Source: JAJFJD01 sp965228695 (lineage in GTDB: Bacteria > Pseudomonadota > Alphaproteobacteria > UBA8366). From it: a DNA stretch of 64,000 bases. Where the stretch lies: assembly GCA_965228695.1 (NCBI GenBank), contig CBDDIB010000002.1, positions 2,604,001 to 2,668,000 on the forward strand, read 5' to 3'. Below, in pieces: positions 51,965 through 60,628 of the stretch. The stretch's first letter is position 1. Every line of letters starts with the position of its first letter. Made by a program: the position numbers and the translations under genes. Under the pieces are notes generated by a model, which saw only the letters and a program-made list of their open reading frames with translations, was not told the origin of the DNA and did not search any database.

Positions 51965-53019
51965 CCTTCGATGCGTTTCGCGACCGCGTCGCCGAAGGCG
52001 TCGGTCCCGAGCGGTCCGCCAAGATCGGTCGTCCGTCCTGACTCCTCGCCGAGTTGCGCCTCGATGATGTCGTCGATCCGTTTGGCCGCTTCGCGCAGTT
52101 CGGGGCGGTCGTGCCGGGTGCCCAGCCAGTCCAGCAGCATGCCGCAGGACAGAATCATCGCCGTCGGATTGGCGATATTTTGTCCGGCGATGTCGGGCGC
52201 TGAGCCATGCGCGGCTTGGGCGATACAATGTTCGGCGCCGGCATTGATCGAGGGGCCGAGGCCGAGGCCGCCGGACAATTCGGCGGCGAGATCGGAGAGG
52301 ATGTCCCCATACATGTTGGTGGTGACGATGACGTCGAAGAATTCGGGTTTTCGTACGAGCAACGCCGCCATCGCATCGATGAAGTACTCGTCGATGTCGA
52401 GTTTGTAGTCCGACGCCACCTCTTTCACCGTATCGGTGAACAGGCCGTCCGACAGCTTCATCACATTGCCCTTATGGACGATCGTCAGCTTACCGCTGCG
52501 TTGTTCGGCCAGTTTGCAGGCGGCTTCGGCGATGCGGGCGGAACCGTCGCGCGTGATCTTTCGCATTGAAATTGCAAGCTCCGGCGTCGGCATGAACTCG
52601 CCGCTGCCGACGGCCATGTTCCGGTCCGCGTAGAAGCCTTCGGTGTTCTCGCGCGCGATGACCACGTCCATTTCCTTGACATGCGCGGGCACGCCGGGCC
52701 GGACGCGGGACGGGCGGATATTCGCGAAAAGATCGAGCGCCTTGCGTGTGCCGCCCGACGGATTGACGCCGCCGTCCTCCGGTGCCGGGTAGATCGCGGT
52801 ATGGAGCGGTCCGAAAATGACCCCGTCGCTCGCCTTCATCTTCGCGACCGTTTCCTCCGGGAAGGTGTGGCCTTGCTTTTCCAGGCTCTCCAATCCGATT
52901 TCCCCGTACTCCAGCTCGAGGCCGAGGTTGAAGCGGCGGCTGACCGACTGCACCACGGTTTCGGCGGCGGCGACGATTTCCGGGCCAATGCCGTCTCCCT
53001 TGAGGACGAGTATTTTCAT
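51961..53019 (-). CDS. Isocitrate/isopropylmalate dehydrogenase family protein
   Basis: 352 residues. LVLKGDGIGPEIVAAAE opens the family, IARENTEGFYADRN is the substrate loop, MKLSDGLF contains the catalytic lysine region, and TTNMYGDILSDLAAELSGGLGLG is the family signature. The RENTEGFY form points to homoisocitrate, tartrate or isocitrate-type dehydrogenases rather than LeuB, whose loop reads RELTGGIY. It oxidatively decarboxylates a malate-like 2-hydroxyacid with NAD(P)+. A LeuB-like relative occupies the start of the window. Confidence 0.87.
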   Translation of the reverse strand: MKILVLKGDGIGPEIVAAAETVVQSVSRRFNLGLELEYGEIGLESLEKQGHTFPEETVAKMKASDGVIFGPLHTAIYPAPEDGGVNPSGGTRKALDLFANIRPSRVRPGVPAHVKEMDVVIARENTEGFYADRNMAVGSGEFMPTPELAISMRKITRDGSARIAEAACKLAEQRSGKLTIVHKGNVMKLSDGLFTDTVKEVASDYKLDIDEYFIDAMAALLVRKPEFFDVIVTTNMYGDILSDLAAELSGGLGLGPSINAGAEHCIAQAAHGSAPDIAGQNIANPTAMILSCGMLLDWLGTRHDRPELREAAKRIDDIIEAQLGEESGRTTDLGGPLGTDAFGDAVAKRIEG

Positions 53020-53087
53020 GTCTTTTTATATCCTTAGAGGCTGCGATTCAGAGAGTTGGTGAGCTATCGCCGGCCGGGCAATGGCGG

Positions 53088-53612
53088 CTAACCTTTCGGC
53101 CGGCGTTCGACCAGTTCCGCCGATTCGATGTACCAGGGCGTGGAATCGTCCCGGCAGACGATCAGGTCTTCCGTCGCGATTTCGGACGCGGTCGTGACCT
53201 CGCTGCGCAAGATCCGGCAGGTGGAGGTCGCCTGCAGGTCGACCTCGTTCAGGCGGGTCATTTTACCCGTCGTCCCGGTGTTGGGGTTCGACCATTCGAC
53301 CGGCTGACCGCGCGGCGCGACGGCCGCCTTGTCGATGGCCTTATCGAAAAAGACCGTGTCCCGCTTTTCGAGATAGGGTGCGGCTGCCGCGCCCACTGCA
53401 ACGCCCCCGAGGCCGAGCCCGGCTTCCGCAGCGGAACTGCCGATGGCAGACCCGGCCATGAGACCCGCGGTGCCCGCGGCGAGCGGGACGCCGACCCGAT
53501 GCGGATGTTCGTTGATATAGTCGACCGTATCCGCGCAGCCCGCTGTAATAGCCGTCAGGCCGATCGCCGCCGCGACGAAAATCAGAGGACGAATTTTTCG
53601 ATGTTGGGTCAA
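53088..53612 (-). CDS. Surface-antigen-like glycine-rich outer membrane lipoprotein
   Basis: 174 residues from a TTG start (LTQHRKIRPLIFV), chosen because AAAGGAACAA precedes it. A basic tail and hydrophobic stretch lead to lipobox TAGC with C26 as the lipidated residue. A Gly/Ala-rich segment follows (about 45-85: AAGTAGLMAGSAIGSSAAEAGLG in parts). The C-terminal domain holds PVEWSNPNTGTTGKMT, paralleling the ITWSNPQSGNYG motif of the lipoprotein at 2850-3317, and two Cys that may pair. Envelope role inferred. A longer reading upstream crosses the tam gene and is unlikely. Confidence 0.72.
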   Translation of the reverse strand: MTQHRKIRPLIFVAAAIGLTAITAGCADTVDYINEHPHRVGVPLAAGTAGLMAGSAIGSSAAEAGLGLGGVAVGAAAAPYLEKRDTVFFDKAIDKAAVAPRGQPVEWSNPNTGTTGKMTRLNEVDLQATSTCRILRSEVTTASEIATEDLIVCRDDSTPWYIESAELVERRPKG

Positions 53613-53634
53613 TCGATTGTTCCTTTCGGCGCCG

Positions 53635-54399
53635 TCAAACCGTCGCCACCATGAAAAGCCGGTTGAACGGGAAAATAGTCTTCCCATCTGCTTGTTTCGG
53701 ATAGGCCTCGCGCAACCGGCGTTTATACTCCGCTTCGAATTCGCTTCGCTGCGGTTCCTCGATCGGTTCCAGGAATTGCGGCAGCCACGTCCCCTTGGTG
53801 AATTCCGCCACCGGGTCGTCGCCTTCCACGATCTGTTGATATTGTATCTTCCAGATATCGAGTTCCCGGACCCGGGGTGCAAGCAGTTCGTAGTAAAAAC
53901 CCGGCTCCTTGGTCGGCGGTTCCTTGATCAGCGGCTCGATCGTGGCCCGCCATGGGCCGCTGCGCGCGACCTCCTCGATCATCGTATGCGACGGTTCCCG
54001 GAAATTCGCCGGCATCTGCACCGCGAAATAGCCTTCGGGCTTGACGTGGTCGAGAAGGGCGGGGAATAACGTCTCGTGGTGATCGAGCCAATGCATCGCC
54101 GCGTTCGAAAACAACACGTCGACCTTGGTATCCGGCTGCCAGGTGGCGATATCGCCTTCGGACCACTTGATGTCGGGGCTTTCCTGCCGCGCCCGTTCGA
54201 GCATTTCCGGCGAGCTGTCCACCGCGGTGATTCGGGCATTGGGCCATGTCTGGCGGAGAATCTTGGTGCCGTTGCCGGCGCCGCATCCGAGATCGACCAC
54301 GACCTCCGGGTCTTCCGCGGGGATGCGCGCGAGCAGATCGAGGACGGGCCGCAGGCGGTGTCCGGCAAAGGCAAGATATTGTCGGGGATCCCAACTCAT
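53635..54399 (-). CDS. tam: Trans-aconitate 2-methyltransferase
   Basis: 254 residues, the usual Tam length. The protein begins MSWDPRQYLAFAGHRLRPV, matching Tam N-termini, and has VVDLGCGAGNGTKIL as the SAM-binding motif I and FSNAAMHWLDHH as a substrate-side motif. It methylates trans-aconitate, an aconitase-inhibiting by-product of the TCA cycle. The start overlaps the stop of the luciferase-like gene by 4 bp, so translation is coupled. Confidence 0.9.
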   Translation of the reverse strand: MSWDPRQYLAFAGHRLRPVLDLLARIPAEDPEVVVDLGCGAGNGTKILRQTWPNARITAVDSSPEMLERARQESPDIKWSEGDIATWQPDTKVDVLFSNAAMHWLDHHETLFPALLDHVKPEGYFAVQMPANFREPSHTMIEEVARSGPWRATIEPLIKEPPTKEPGFYYELLAPRVRELDIWKIQYQQIVEGDDPVAEFTKGTWLPQFLEPIEEPQRSEFEAEYKRRLREAYPKQADGKTIFPFNRLFMVATV

Positions 54400-55442
54400 T
54401 CCGCGGCTTCCGTTTCTTTTCGTTCGGGTTTCAGGGCGAACGCGTCCGCCAGCAGCGCATAGGATCGCTTGCGATCGGCGAAGTTGTAGACATTCGTGAG
54501 GACGACCAATTCATCGACATTGTATCGGTCGGCCAGTTCCAGCAACTGCGACTTGACCTGAACCGGGTCGCCCAAAATCGTGCGGGCGCGGTTGTGGTCG
54601 ACCCGTTGCTGCTCCGGCGGGGAATATCGATAGGCCTCTGCTTCCTCGATCGACGGCATTGGGCCGTGATATCCCTGATCGGCGCGCAGCCGTTGCAGGT
54701 CGCGTGTCTTGGCAATGCGTTCGGCGTCGGCCTCGGTGTCCGCGCAGACGACGAAGACACCGATATTGCCGATCGGTTTCGGAACGCCGGGCGAAGGCTG
54801 GAATTTCTCGAAATATGCCTGCATGACCCGTTCGCCGCCGACGGGATTGATGAAATGGGCGAAGGAGAACGCGAGGCCGAAATGCGCCGCGTAGGCGCCG
54901 CTGTAGTCGCTCGACCCCAGCAGCCAGATTGGCGGGATGTTCTCGATCTTCGGGCGCGCCTTGACCTGTCCGAGCGGATGATCGGCCGGGGTCGAGTCGG
55001 TGAGAAACCCGCTCAGGTCCTGAATCATATTCGGGAAATACTCGGCGCCGATCTTCGACCCGTAGGCGAGCGCCCGCGATGTCGCAAAATCGCTGCCCGG
55101 CGCGCGGCCGATGCCGAGATCGACCCGGCCCGGGAACAGAGTTTCGAGCAGGCGGAAATTTTCCGCGACCTTGTAGGGGCTGTAGTGCGGCAGCATGACT
55201 CCGCCGGACCCGACCCGAATATGGGAGGTTTCCGCGCCGATTCGCGTAATCATGATCTCCGGCGAGGGGCCGGCGAGGCCTTCGCTGCCGTGGTGTTCCG
55301 CGAGCCAATACCGGTGATAGCCCAAGGCTTCGACATGCTGGGCCAAGTCGATTGACTCGGTCAGCGCGTCCGCGGCGGTGCCGCCTTCGCGGATCGGGGA
55401 TTGATCGAGAACACTTAGCCGAACGGTACGATCTTCCGCCAT
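54396..55442 (-). CDS. LLM-class (luciferase-like) flavin-dependent oxidoreductase
   Basis: 348 residues. LDQSPIREGGTAADALTES and HRYWLAEHHGSEGLAGPSP are characteristic of the single-component YhbW-type luciferase-like group, and FPGRVDLGIGRAPG and PPIWLLGSSDYSG bind flavin phosphate. It should use FMNH2 for a monooxygenase reaction of unknown substrate. It is the first gene of a two-gene operon with tam. Confidence 0.87.
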   Translation of the reverse strand: MAEDRTVRLSVLDQSPIREGGTAADALTESIDLAQHVEALGYHRYWLAEHHGSEGLAGPSPEIMITRIGAETSHIRVGSGGVMLPHYSPYKVAENFRLLETLFPGRVDLGIGRAPGSDFATSRALAYGSKIGAEYFPNMIQDLSGFLTDSTPADHPLGQVKARPKIENIPPIWLLGSSDYSGAYAAHFGLAFSFAHFINPVGGERVMQAYFEKFQPSPGVPKPIGNIGVFVVCADTEADAERIAKTRDLQRLRADQGYHGPMPSIEEAEAYRYSPPEQQRVDHNRARTILGDPVQVKSQLLELADRYNVDELVVLTNVYNFADRKRSYALLADAFALKPERKETEAAE

Positions 55443-55532
55443 GGATGACTTTCATGCGTTGCGGTGGCACTCTTAGCCACGGGCATTTCGATAGATATAG
55501 CGCGGAATCCGCCGGAGGTCACAATCCCCCCA

Positions 55533-55802
55533 TTGGACGCAGAAAATGCGGAAGCATTGGCTTTGCGCGCCTTGGCCTTTATCGCCGGTGACGCGGAGCG
55601 GTTGCGGCGATTCTTGCTGTTGAGCGGCCTGACGCTGGACGAGTTGCGTGATCGCGCGGCCGAGCCGAGAACCTTGTCGGGTGTCGTGGATCATCTGCTA
55701 TCCGACGAGCGGCTGTTGATGGCGTTTGCCGAAGCAGAGGAGATCGATCCCGCCCTGATTCCATCCTCCCGGCGGTTTCTGCCGGGCGTACCGATCGAGT
55801 AG
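55533..55802 (+). CDS. DUF3572 family protein
   Basis: 89 residues if started at the TTG giving MDAENAEALALRALAF. GGAGGT lies 13 nt upstream and the DUF3572 homology begins here. A GTG at 55464 would add 23 residues but leaves only 21 bp to the divergent gene's start. ALRALAFIAGDAERLRRFL and LSGLTLDELRDRA are the DUF3572 hallmarks; the family is small, helical, almost confined to Alphaproteobacteria and of unknown function. The OGT-like gene starts 6 bp after its stop, so they are an operon. Confidence 0.75.
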   Translation: MDAENAEALALRALAFIAGDAERLRRFLLLSGLTLDELRDRAAEPRTLSGVVDHLLSDERLLMAFAEAEEIDPALIPSSRRFLPGVPIE

Positions 55803-55808
55803 ACGCCC

Positions 55809-57857
55809 TTGGACGCACCGCAGGCATCATTGATCGAACAGGCGCAAGCGGCGATTGCCGCGGGGCGTTTGGCCGATGCCGAACGTTTGGCGCAACAAGC
55901 TGCCGCCGCGGATGAAACGATAAGTCATGGCCTCCTCGCGCAAATCTTCCTGCATGCCGGCAATCTATCGGAAGCGGAAGAGTATGCCCGGAAAGCATTG
56001 GATCACCGTCCCGACGATGCGGTGACGACCGCCTATCTCGGTGCGATCCTGATGGCGATGGGGCGGCCGGAACTTGCGCTGACCGCCTATCGCGACGCGG
56101 TGTCGCTACAGCCGGATAACGCTGTTCTTCAGAACGAACTCGGCAATGCCTTGGCCGCCGTCGGCGCGCATGACGATGCGGCAGCGGTGCTGCGCCACGC
56201 GGTGGGACTCCGCGGCGATGTTCCGGAAATCCACAACAATCTGGGCAATGTCCTGCGGGAAGTCGGTGATCTCGACGAAGCCACCGCGTGCTACCGGAAG
56301 GCTCTGTCGCTGCGCGCCGACTATCCAGAGGCGCTCAACAATCTAGGCGTGGTTCTTCAGGAACAGCGCGACACCGATGGCGCGATCGATGCATTCCAAA
56401 GGGCTTTGGCGCTGCAGCCGGCGAACGCGTTGGCGAATACCCATCTCGGCGCCGCTCTCGCCGCTAAGGGGGAATTGACGGCGGCTGCGGCGGCGCATCG
56501 CGAGGCGTTGCGCCATAGCCCCCGTCTCGCATCGGCACGCAACAACCTGGGGATCGTGCTCAAGGACCAGGGCGACTTTGTTGCCGCGCGGGAGGCGTAT
56601 ACGGCGGCGGTCGCGGCGGATGGCGACGATCCGAGCTTTCATTCGAACCTGCTGATGAGCCTGTCTTACGATCCGGCAATCGACGGCGAGACGTTGGTCG
56701 CCGAACATCGGCGGTGGGCCAACCGACACCAACGACCAGAACCGTTGCCGAAAGACATCGATTGGCAGCCCGATCGGCGGCTTCGGATCGGCTACGTCTC
56801 GCCGGATTTTTGGACGCATTCGGTGTCCTATTTCATAGAACCGATCCTGCAGCACCACGATACGGACCGGTTCGAAGTTTTCTGCTACGCGGATGTGGCG
56901 CGGGCGGACGACACGACCGATCGGTTGCGGCAGGCCGCGGCGCATTGGTGCGATAGCGTCGCGCTGGACGATGCGGAGCTCTTCGAACGGATTCGTGGCG
57001 ACCGGATCGATATTCTTTTCGATCTCAGCGGACATACCGGAAACAATCGGCTGCCGGTGTTCGGCCGCCGGGCCGCACCGGTGCAGATAAGCTGGATCGG
57101 CTATCCGGCGACGACGGGCCTTTCGCAAATGGATTACCGGGTGTCGGACGGATGGGCCGATCCCGAAGGCGAAACGGACCGGTTTCACACCGAACGCCTG
57201 TTGCGCTTGCCCAAGGGCTTCTTGTGTTACCGACCGCCGGAGACGGCGCCGGCGCTGATGGATCGTCCGGGCAGGCGGCCAATTACCTTCGGATCGTTCA
57301 ACAACCTCTCGAAAGTGACCGACGACGTAATCGCCTTGTGGGCCCGGCTGTTGACCGATTGCCCGGATACCAAGCTTCTGCTCAAGTCGAGGCAACTCGC
57401 GGACAGTGGAGTTCGAGACAGGGTGTTGGGCGTTTTTCAAGCGAACGGCGTGTTGCCTGAACGGTTGGATCTCCGCGCGCGGGTGCGGGATGCATCGGAT
57501 CATCTCGCGCTCTATGGCGAGGTCGACGTGGCGCTGGATACGTTTCCCTATAACGGGACGACCACGACTTGCGAGGCCCTGTGGATGGGGGTGCCGGTTA
57601 TCGCGCTGGCAGGGTCGCTGCATGCAGGGCGTGTCGGCGTCAGTCTGCTGAACCAGATTGGTCAGCCGGGGTGGGCCGTGGATACAGCAGATGCCTATGT
57701 CGCAAAGGCGCTCGCCATCGCGGCCGATCCGCCGGGACGGACGGTCTTGCGCGACCAGGTGGCGGGCTCTACCCTGGTCGATGCCGAGGGGTTTACCCAG
57801 GCATTTGAAGCCGCATTGACAACAGTTTGGAGTGACCGGTGCAAAGCGCGGATGTAA
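55809..57857 (+). CDS. TPR-containing O-GlcNAc transferase-like protein (SPINDLY/GT41 type)
   Basis: 682 residues from a TTG start. Residues about 1-280 hold seven or so TPR units (for example PEIHNNLGNVLREVGDLDEA, PEALNNLGVVLQEQRDTDGA). The C half is a Glyco_transf_41 catalytic domain: RIGYVSPDFWTHSVSYF, APVQISWIGYPATTGLSQMD, FGSFNNLSKVTDDVIALWA with the conserved Lys, and DTFPYNGTTTTCEALWMGVP. Such enzymes glycosylate Ser/Thr of cytoplasmic proteins, using GlcNAc or fucose nucleotides. The stop overlaps the next start by 19 bp. It is co-directional with DUF3572 and the amino-acid dehydrogenase cluster. Confidence 0.87.
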   Translation: MDAPQASLIEQAQAAIAAGRLADAERLAQQAAAADETISHGLLAQIFLHAGNLSEAEEYARKALDHRPDDAVTTAYLGAILMAMGRPELALTAYRDAVSLQPDNAVLQNELGNALAAVGAHDDAAAVLRHAVGLRGDVPEIHNNLGNVLREVGDLDEATACYRKALSLRADYPEALNNLGVVLQEQRDTDGAIDAFQRALALQPANALANTHLGAALAAKGELTAAAAAHREALRHSPRLASARNNLGIVLKDQGDFVAAREAYTAAVAADGDDPSFHSNLLMSLSYDPAIDGETLVAEHRRWANRHQRPEPLPKDIDWQPDRRLRIGYVSPDFWTHSVSYFIEPILQHHDTDRFEVFCYADVARADDTTDRLRQAAAHWCDSVALDDAELFERIRGDRIDILFDLSGHTGNNRLPVFGRRAAPVQISWIGYPATTGLSQMDYRVSDGWADPEGETDRFHTERLLRLPKGFLCYRPPETAPALMDRPGRRPITFGSFNNLSKVTDDVIALWARLLTDCPDTKLLLKSRQLADSGVRDRVLGVFQANGVLPERLDLRARVRDASDHLALYGEVDVALDTFPYNGTTTTCEALWMGVPVIALAGSLHAGRVGVSLLNQIGQPGWAVDTADAYVAKALAIAADPPGRTVLRDQVAGSTLVDAEGFTQAFEAALTTVWSDRCKARM

Positions 57858-58960
57858 TCGTCGTTGGCGGCGGCATGTTCGGCTCCGCGGTCGGCTATGG
57901 CCTGCGTCGTGAAGGTCTCGATGTCGTCATTCTCGACGAGGGAGATAACGTTTTGCGCGCGGCGCGGGGCAACTTTGGCCTCGTCTGGACGCAATCCAAA
58001 GGGGTTGGCGTTCATCGCTACCATGAATGGAGTTGCGAATCGGCCGCATTGTTCCCGGATTTCGCCGCGGATCTGCTGGAGCATAGCGGCGTGGACGTGG
58101 CCTATCGCGGCGGGGGCGGGGTCGAACTGTTGCTGGGCGAGGAGGAGTTGGAGGCCCGAAAGCAGTTCATCGCGAATATGCAGAAGCAGGCCGCCGGCTC
58201 GATCTTCGATTGCGAGATCATCGACCGGCAGGAACTGCAGAAACTCGCCCCGGATGCAAAGCTCGGCGACGAGTTGGTCGGAGCCTCCTTCTCGCCGCAC
58301 GACGGCGATGTGAACCCGCTGCTGCTGCTGCGCGCAGTCCATGCGGCGTTCGTCCGGCGCGGCGGCCGGTATCTAACGGACCACCGGGCTGACTCGATTG
58401 ATTATGACGGATCCGCTTTTACCGTTCATACGGCGCAGGGCGATATTATCGCGGAAAAAGTCGTGTTGGCGGCGGGGCACGGCGCACCGCGGCTTGGGCC
58501 GATGGTCGGTATCAATGTGCCGATCCGGCCACAACGCGGTCAGGTGCTGATTACCGAACGCGCCCGGCCGCTGTTCCCCATGCCGATGGGATCGATCCGG
58601 CAGACCAACGAAGGCACCATTCAACTGGGCAATTCCAAGGAAGAAGTGGAGTACGACGACGGCACGACGTTGGATGTGACCCGCGCCATCGCGAGCCGCG
58701 CCATTAGGTGTTTCCCGCAACTCGCGGGCGTGCGTCTCGTTCGCACATGGGGCTGCATTCGCGTCCTGACGCCGGACATGGCGGCGATCTACGATGAGTC
58801 GACGACCTGCCCGGGCGCCTATGTGGTGACGTCCCATAGCGGCGTGACGCTGGCGGCGATCAACGCGGCGCATGTGGCGCGATGGATCGCGCATGGCGAA
58901 ATGCAGCCCGGCTTCGAGCAATTCAGCGCACAGAGGTTCGATGTACAAGCGGCTGCCTGA
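57839..58960 (+). CDS. FAD-dependent amino-acid dehydrogenase subunit (HcnC/LhpB-like, DAO fold)
   Basis: 373 residues from a GTG start, overlapping the OGT gene by 19 bp. VIVVGGGMFGSAVGYGL (about 6-22) is the FAD Rossmann loop. GNFGLVWTQSKGVG and LIRPQRGQVLITERARPL-type segments, plus GAYVVTSHSGVTLA, are typical of the DAO superfamily. With the following 2Fe-2S and HcnB-like genes it forms a three-gene set resembling hydrogen cyanide synthase, opine oxidase and D-hydroxyproline dehydrogenase. It would oxidise an amino acid or opine at the FAD centre. Confidence 0.85.
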   Translation: MQSADVIVVGGGMFGSAVGYGLRREGLDVVILDEGDNVLRAARGNFGLVWTQSKGVGVHRYHEWSCESAALFPDFAADLLEHSGVDVAYRGGGGVELLLGEEELEARKQFIANMQKQAAGSIFDCEIIDRQELQKLAPDAKLGDELVGASFSPHDGDVNPLLLLRAVHAAFVRRGGRYLTDHRADSIDYDGSAFTVHTAQGDIIAEKVVLAAGHGAPRLGPMVGINVPIRPQRGQVLITERARPLFPMPMGSIRQTNEGTIQLGNSKEEVEYDDGTTLDVTRAIASRAIRCFPQLAGVRLVRTWGCIRVLTPDMAAIYDESTTCPGAYVVTSHSGVTLAAINAAHVARWIAHGEMQPGFEQFSAQRFDVQAAA

Positions 58961-59237
58961 GGGCGAGGATCTTACCGTCACATTCGATTTCGAGGGCCAA
59001 AGCGTTTCGGCGCGGCCGGGCGACACCGTGGCGGCGGCAATTCTCGTGTCCGGCGCCGGGCATACGCGGACGACGCCGGTCACGGGCGCACCGCGGCTGC
59101 CCTATTGCATGATGGGTGTTTGCTTCGATTGCCTGATGGAAATCGACGGCGTGCCGAACCGGCAAGCCTGCCTGGTCGAAGTGCGGGACGGCATGCAGGT
59201 GAAGCGTCAGATGGGCGCACGCGGGGTGGACGAATGA
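58941..59237 (+). CDS. (2Fe-2S)-binding small subunit (HcnA/LhpF-like)
   Basis: 98 residues. The ferredoxin-like fold has PYCMMGVCFDCLMEIDG with three cysteines in C-x4-C-x2-C spacing and a fourth in NRQACLVEV, the four ligands of a 2Fe-2S cluster. It would pass electrons between the two flavin subunits. Starts overlap on both sides (20 bp into the previous gene, ATGA with the next), giving a tightly coupled operon. The longer in-frame reading upstream is shadow. Confidence 0.87.
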   Translation: MYKRLPEGEDLTVTFDFEGQSVSARPGDTVAAAILVSGAGHTRTTPVTGAPRLPYCMMGVCFDCLMEIDGVPNRQACLVEVRDGMQVKRQMGARGVDE

Positions 59238-60628
59238 ACGCCGATACCGACCTGATCATCATCGGTGCGGGGCCGGCCGGCCAGGCCGCCGCGGTCGAGG
59301 CGGCGTCGCACGGCCTCTCGGTTCTGGTGCTTGACGAGCAGACCCAACCTGGCGGTCAGATCTACCGCAACATCACAAGAAACGCCGACAACGGGTCGAA
59401 ACTGCGGGATATTCTCGGCCGAGACTACATGCGGGGCGCGGCGCTGGCACGGGAGTTCGCGAAAGCGGACATCGATTACCGTCCCGGCGCATCCGTCTGG
59501 CAGGTCGATCCGAATTGCGCTGTTTCCTTCTCCCATAACGGGACCGCGTTGCAGATAACCGGACGGCGTTTGCTGATCGCGACCGGGGCGCAGGAACGGC
59601 CCGTCGCGATTCCCGGCTGGACGCTGCCGGGCGTGATGGGCGCCGGGGCGGCGCAGGTGTTGCTCAAATCGGCCGGCGCGGTGCCCATGGGAGGCATCGT
59701 GGTGGCGGGCAGCGGACCGCTGCTGCTGTTGGTGACGCAACAGTTGATCGATGCCGGGGCCGATGTCGTCGCGATGTTGGAGACGACCCGGACGGCGGAC
59801 TACGTGGCGGCGGCCGGAACCCTGCCGGGCGCGCTGCGGGCGCCGGAATATCTCCGCAAAGGCATGGCGATGCGGCGCCACGTCAAGGCGGCGGGCGTTC
59901 CGATTCACGCGGGCGTCCGGGGATTGTCGGTGTTGGGCGGCGAGAAAGCCGAGGGTATCCGGTTCGAGAATGGCGGTTCGGCGCAGGAAATTGCGGCCGA
60001 TACGGTATTGCTGCACGAAGGCGTGGTGCCGAACGTGCAGATTACCCGCCAGCTCTGGTGCGATCACGAATGGGTCGAACCGCAACGGTACTGGCGCCCG
60101 GTATTGGACGATTATTACAACACCTCGGTCGACGGGATCGCCGTAGCCGGCGACAGCGCGGGGATCTACGGGGCGGAGGCCGCGGCGGTGGCTGGGCGCA
60201 TCGCCGCTCTCGACGCCGCGTGCTGCCTGGAGAAGATCACCGTTGCCGACCGCAACAGGGAAGTGGCCCCCTTATTGAAACAGCGGACCAAGTACCAGGC
60301 GATCCGTCCCTTGCTCGACAGCCTTTTCCGGCCGAACCCGGAAATCCTGGCACCCGCGGATGACGACACCGTCGTCTGCCGCTGCGAGGAAGTCAGCGCG
60401 GGCACGATCCGCGAGGGCGTTCGGCTCGGCGCAACCGGCCCCAATCAGTTGAAATCCTACATGCGTTGCGGGATGGGACCGTGCCAGGGCCGGTTTTGCG
60501 GCCTGACCGTGGCCGAGATCATCGCTGCTGAACGCGGCGAAAGCGTCCGCGATGTCGGGTACTACCGCATCCGACCGCCGATCAAGCCGGTCACGTTGGG
60601 TGAATTGGCGGCGTTCGACGACGTCTAA
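59234..60628 (+). CDS. FAD/NAD(P)-dependent large subunit with bfd-like Fe-S C-terminus (HcnB/LhpE-like)
   Basis: 464 residues. LIIIGAGPAGQAAAVEA and QTQPGGQIYR mark the first FAD domain, GGIVVAGSGPLLLLVTQQL the second nucleotide-binding loop. VDGIAVAGDSAGIYGAEAA is the late FAD loop. The C-terminus VVCRCEEVSAGTIREGV with later CGMGPCQGRFCG forms a bfd-like 2Fe-2S binding unit, as in HcnB and related subunits. With the two preceding genes it forms a heterotrimeric membrane- or ETF-coupled amino-acid dehydrogenase. Physiological substrate unknown. Confidence 0.88.
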   Translation: MNADTDLIIIGAGPAGQAAAVEAASHGLSVLVLDEQTQPGGQIYRNITRNADNGSKLRDILGRDYMRGAALAREFAKADIDYRPGASVWQVDPNCAVSFSHNGTALQITGRRLLIATGAQERPVAIPGWTLPGVMGAGAAQVLLKSAGAVPMGGIVVAGSGPLLLLVTQQLIDAGADVVAMLETTRTADYVAAAGTLPGALRAPEYLRKGMAMRRHVKAAGVPIHAGVRGLSVLGGEKAEGIRFENGGSAQEIAADTVLLHEGVVPNVQITRQLWCDHEWVEPQRYWRPVLDDYYNTSVDGIAVAGDSAGIYGAEAAAVAGRIAALDAACCLEKITVADRNREVAPLLKQRTKYQAIRPLLDSLFRPNPEILAPADDDTVVCRCEEVSAGTIREGVRLGATGPNQLKSYMRCGMGPCQGRFCGLTVAEIIAAERGESVRDVGYYRIRPPIKPVTLGELAAFDDV

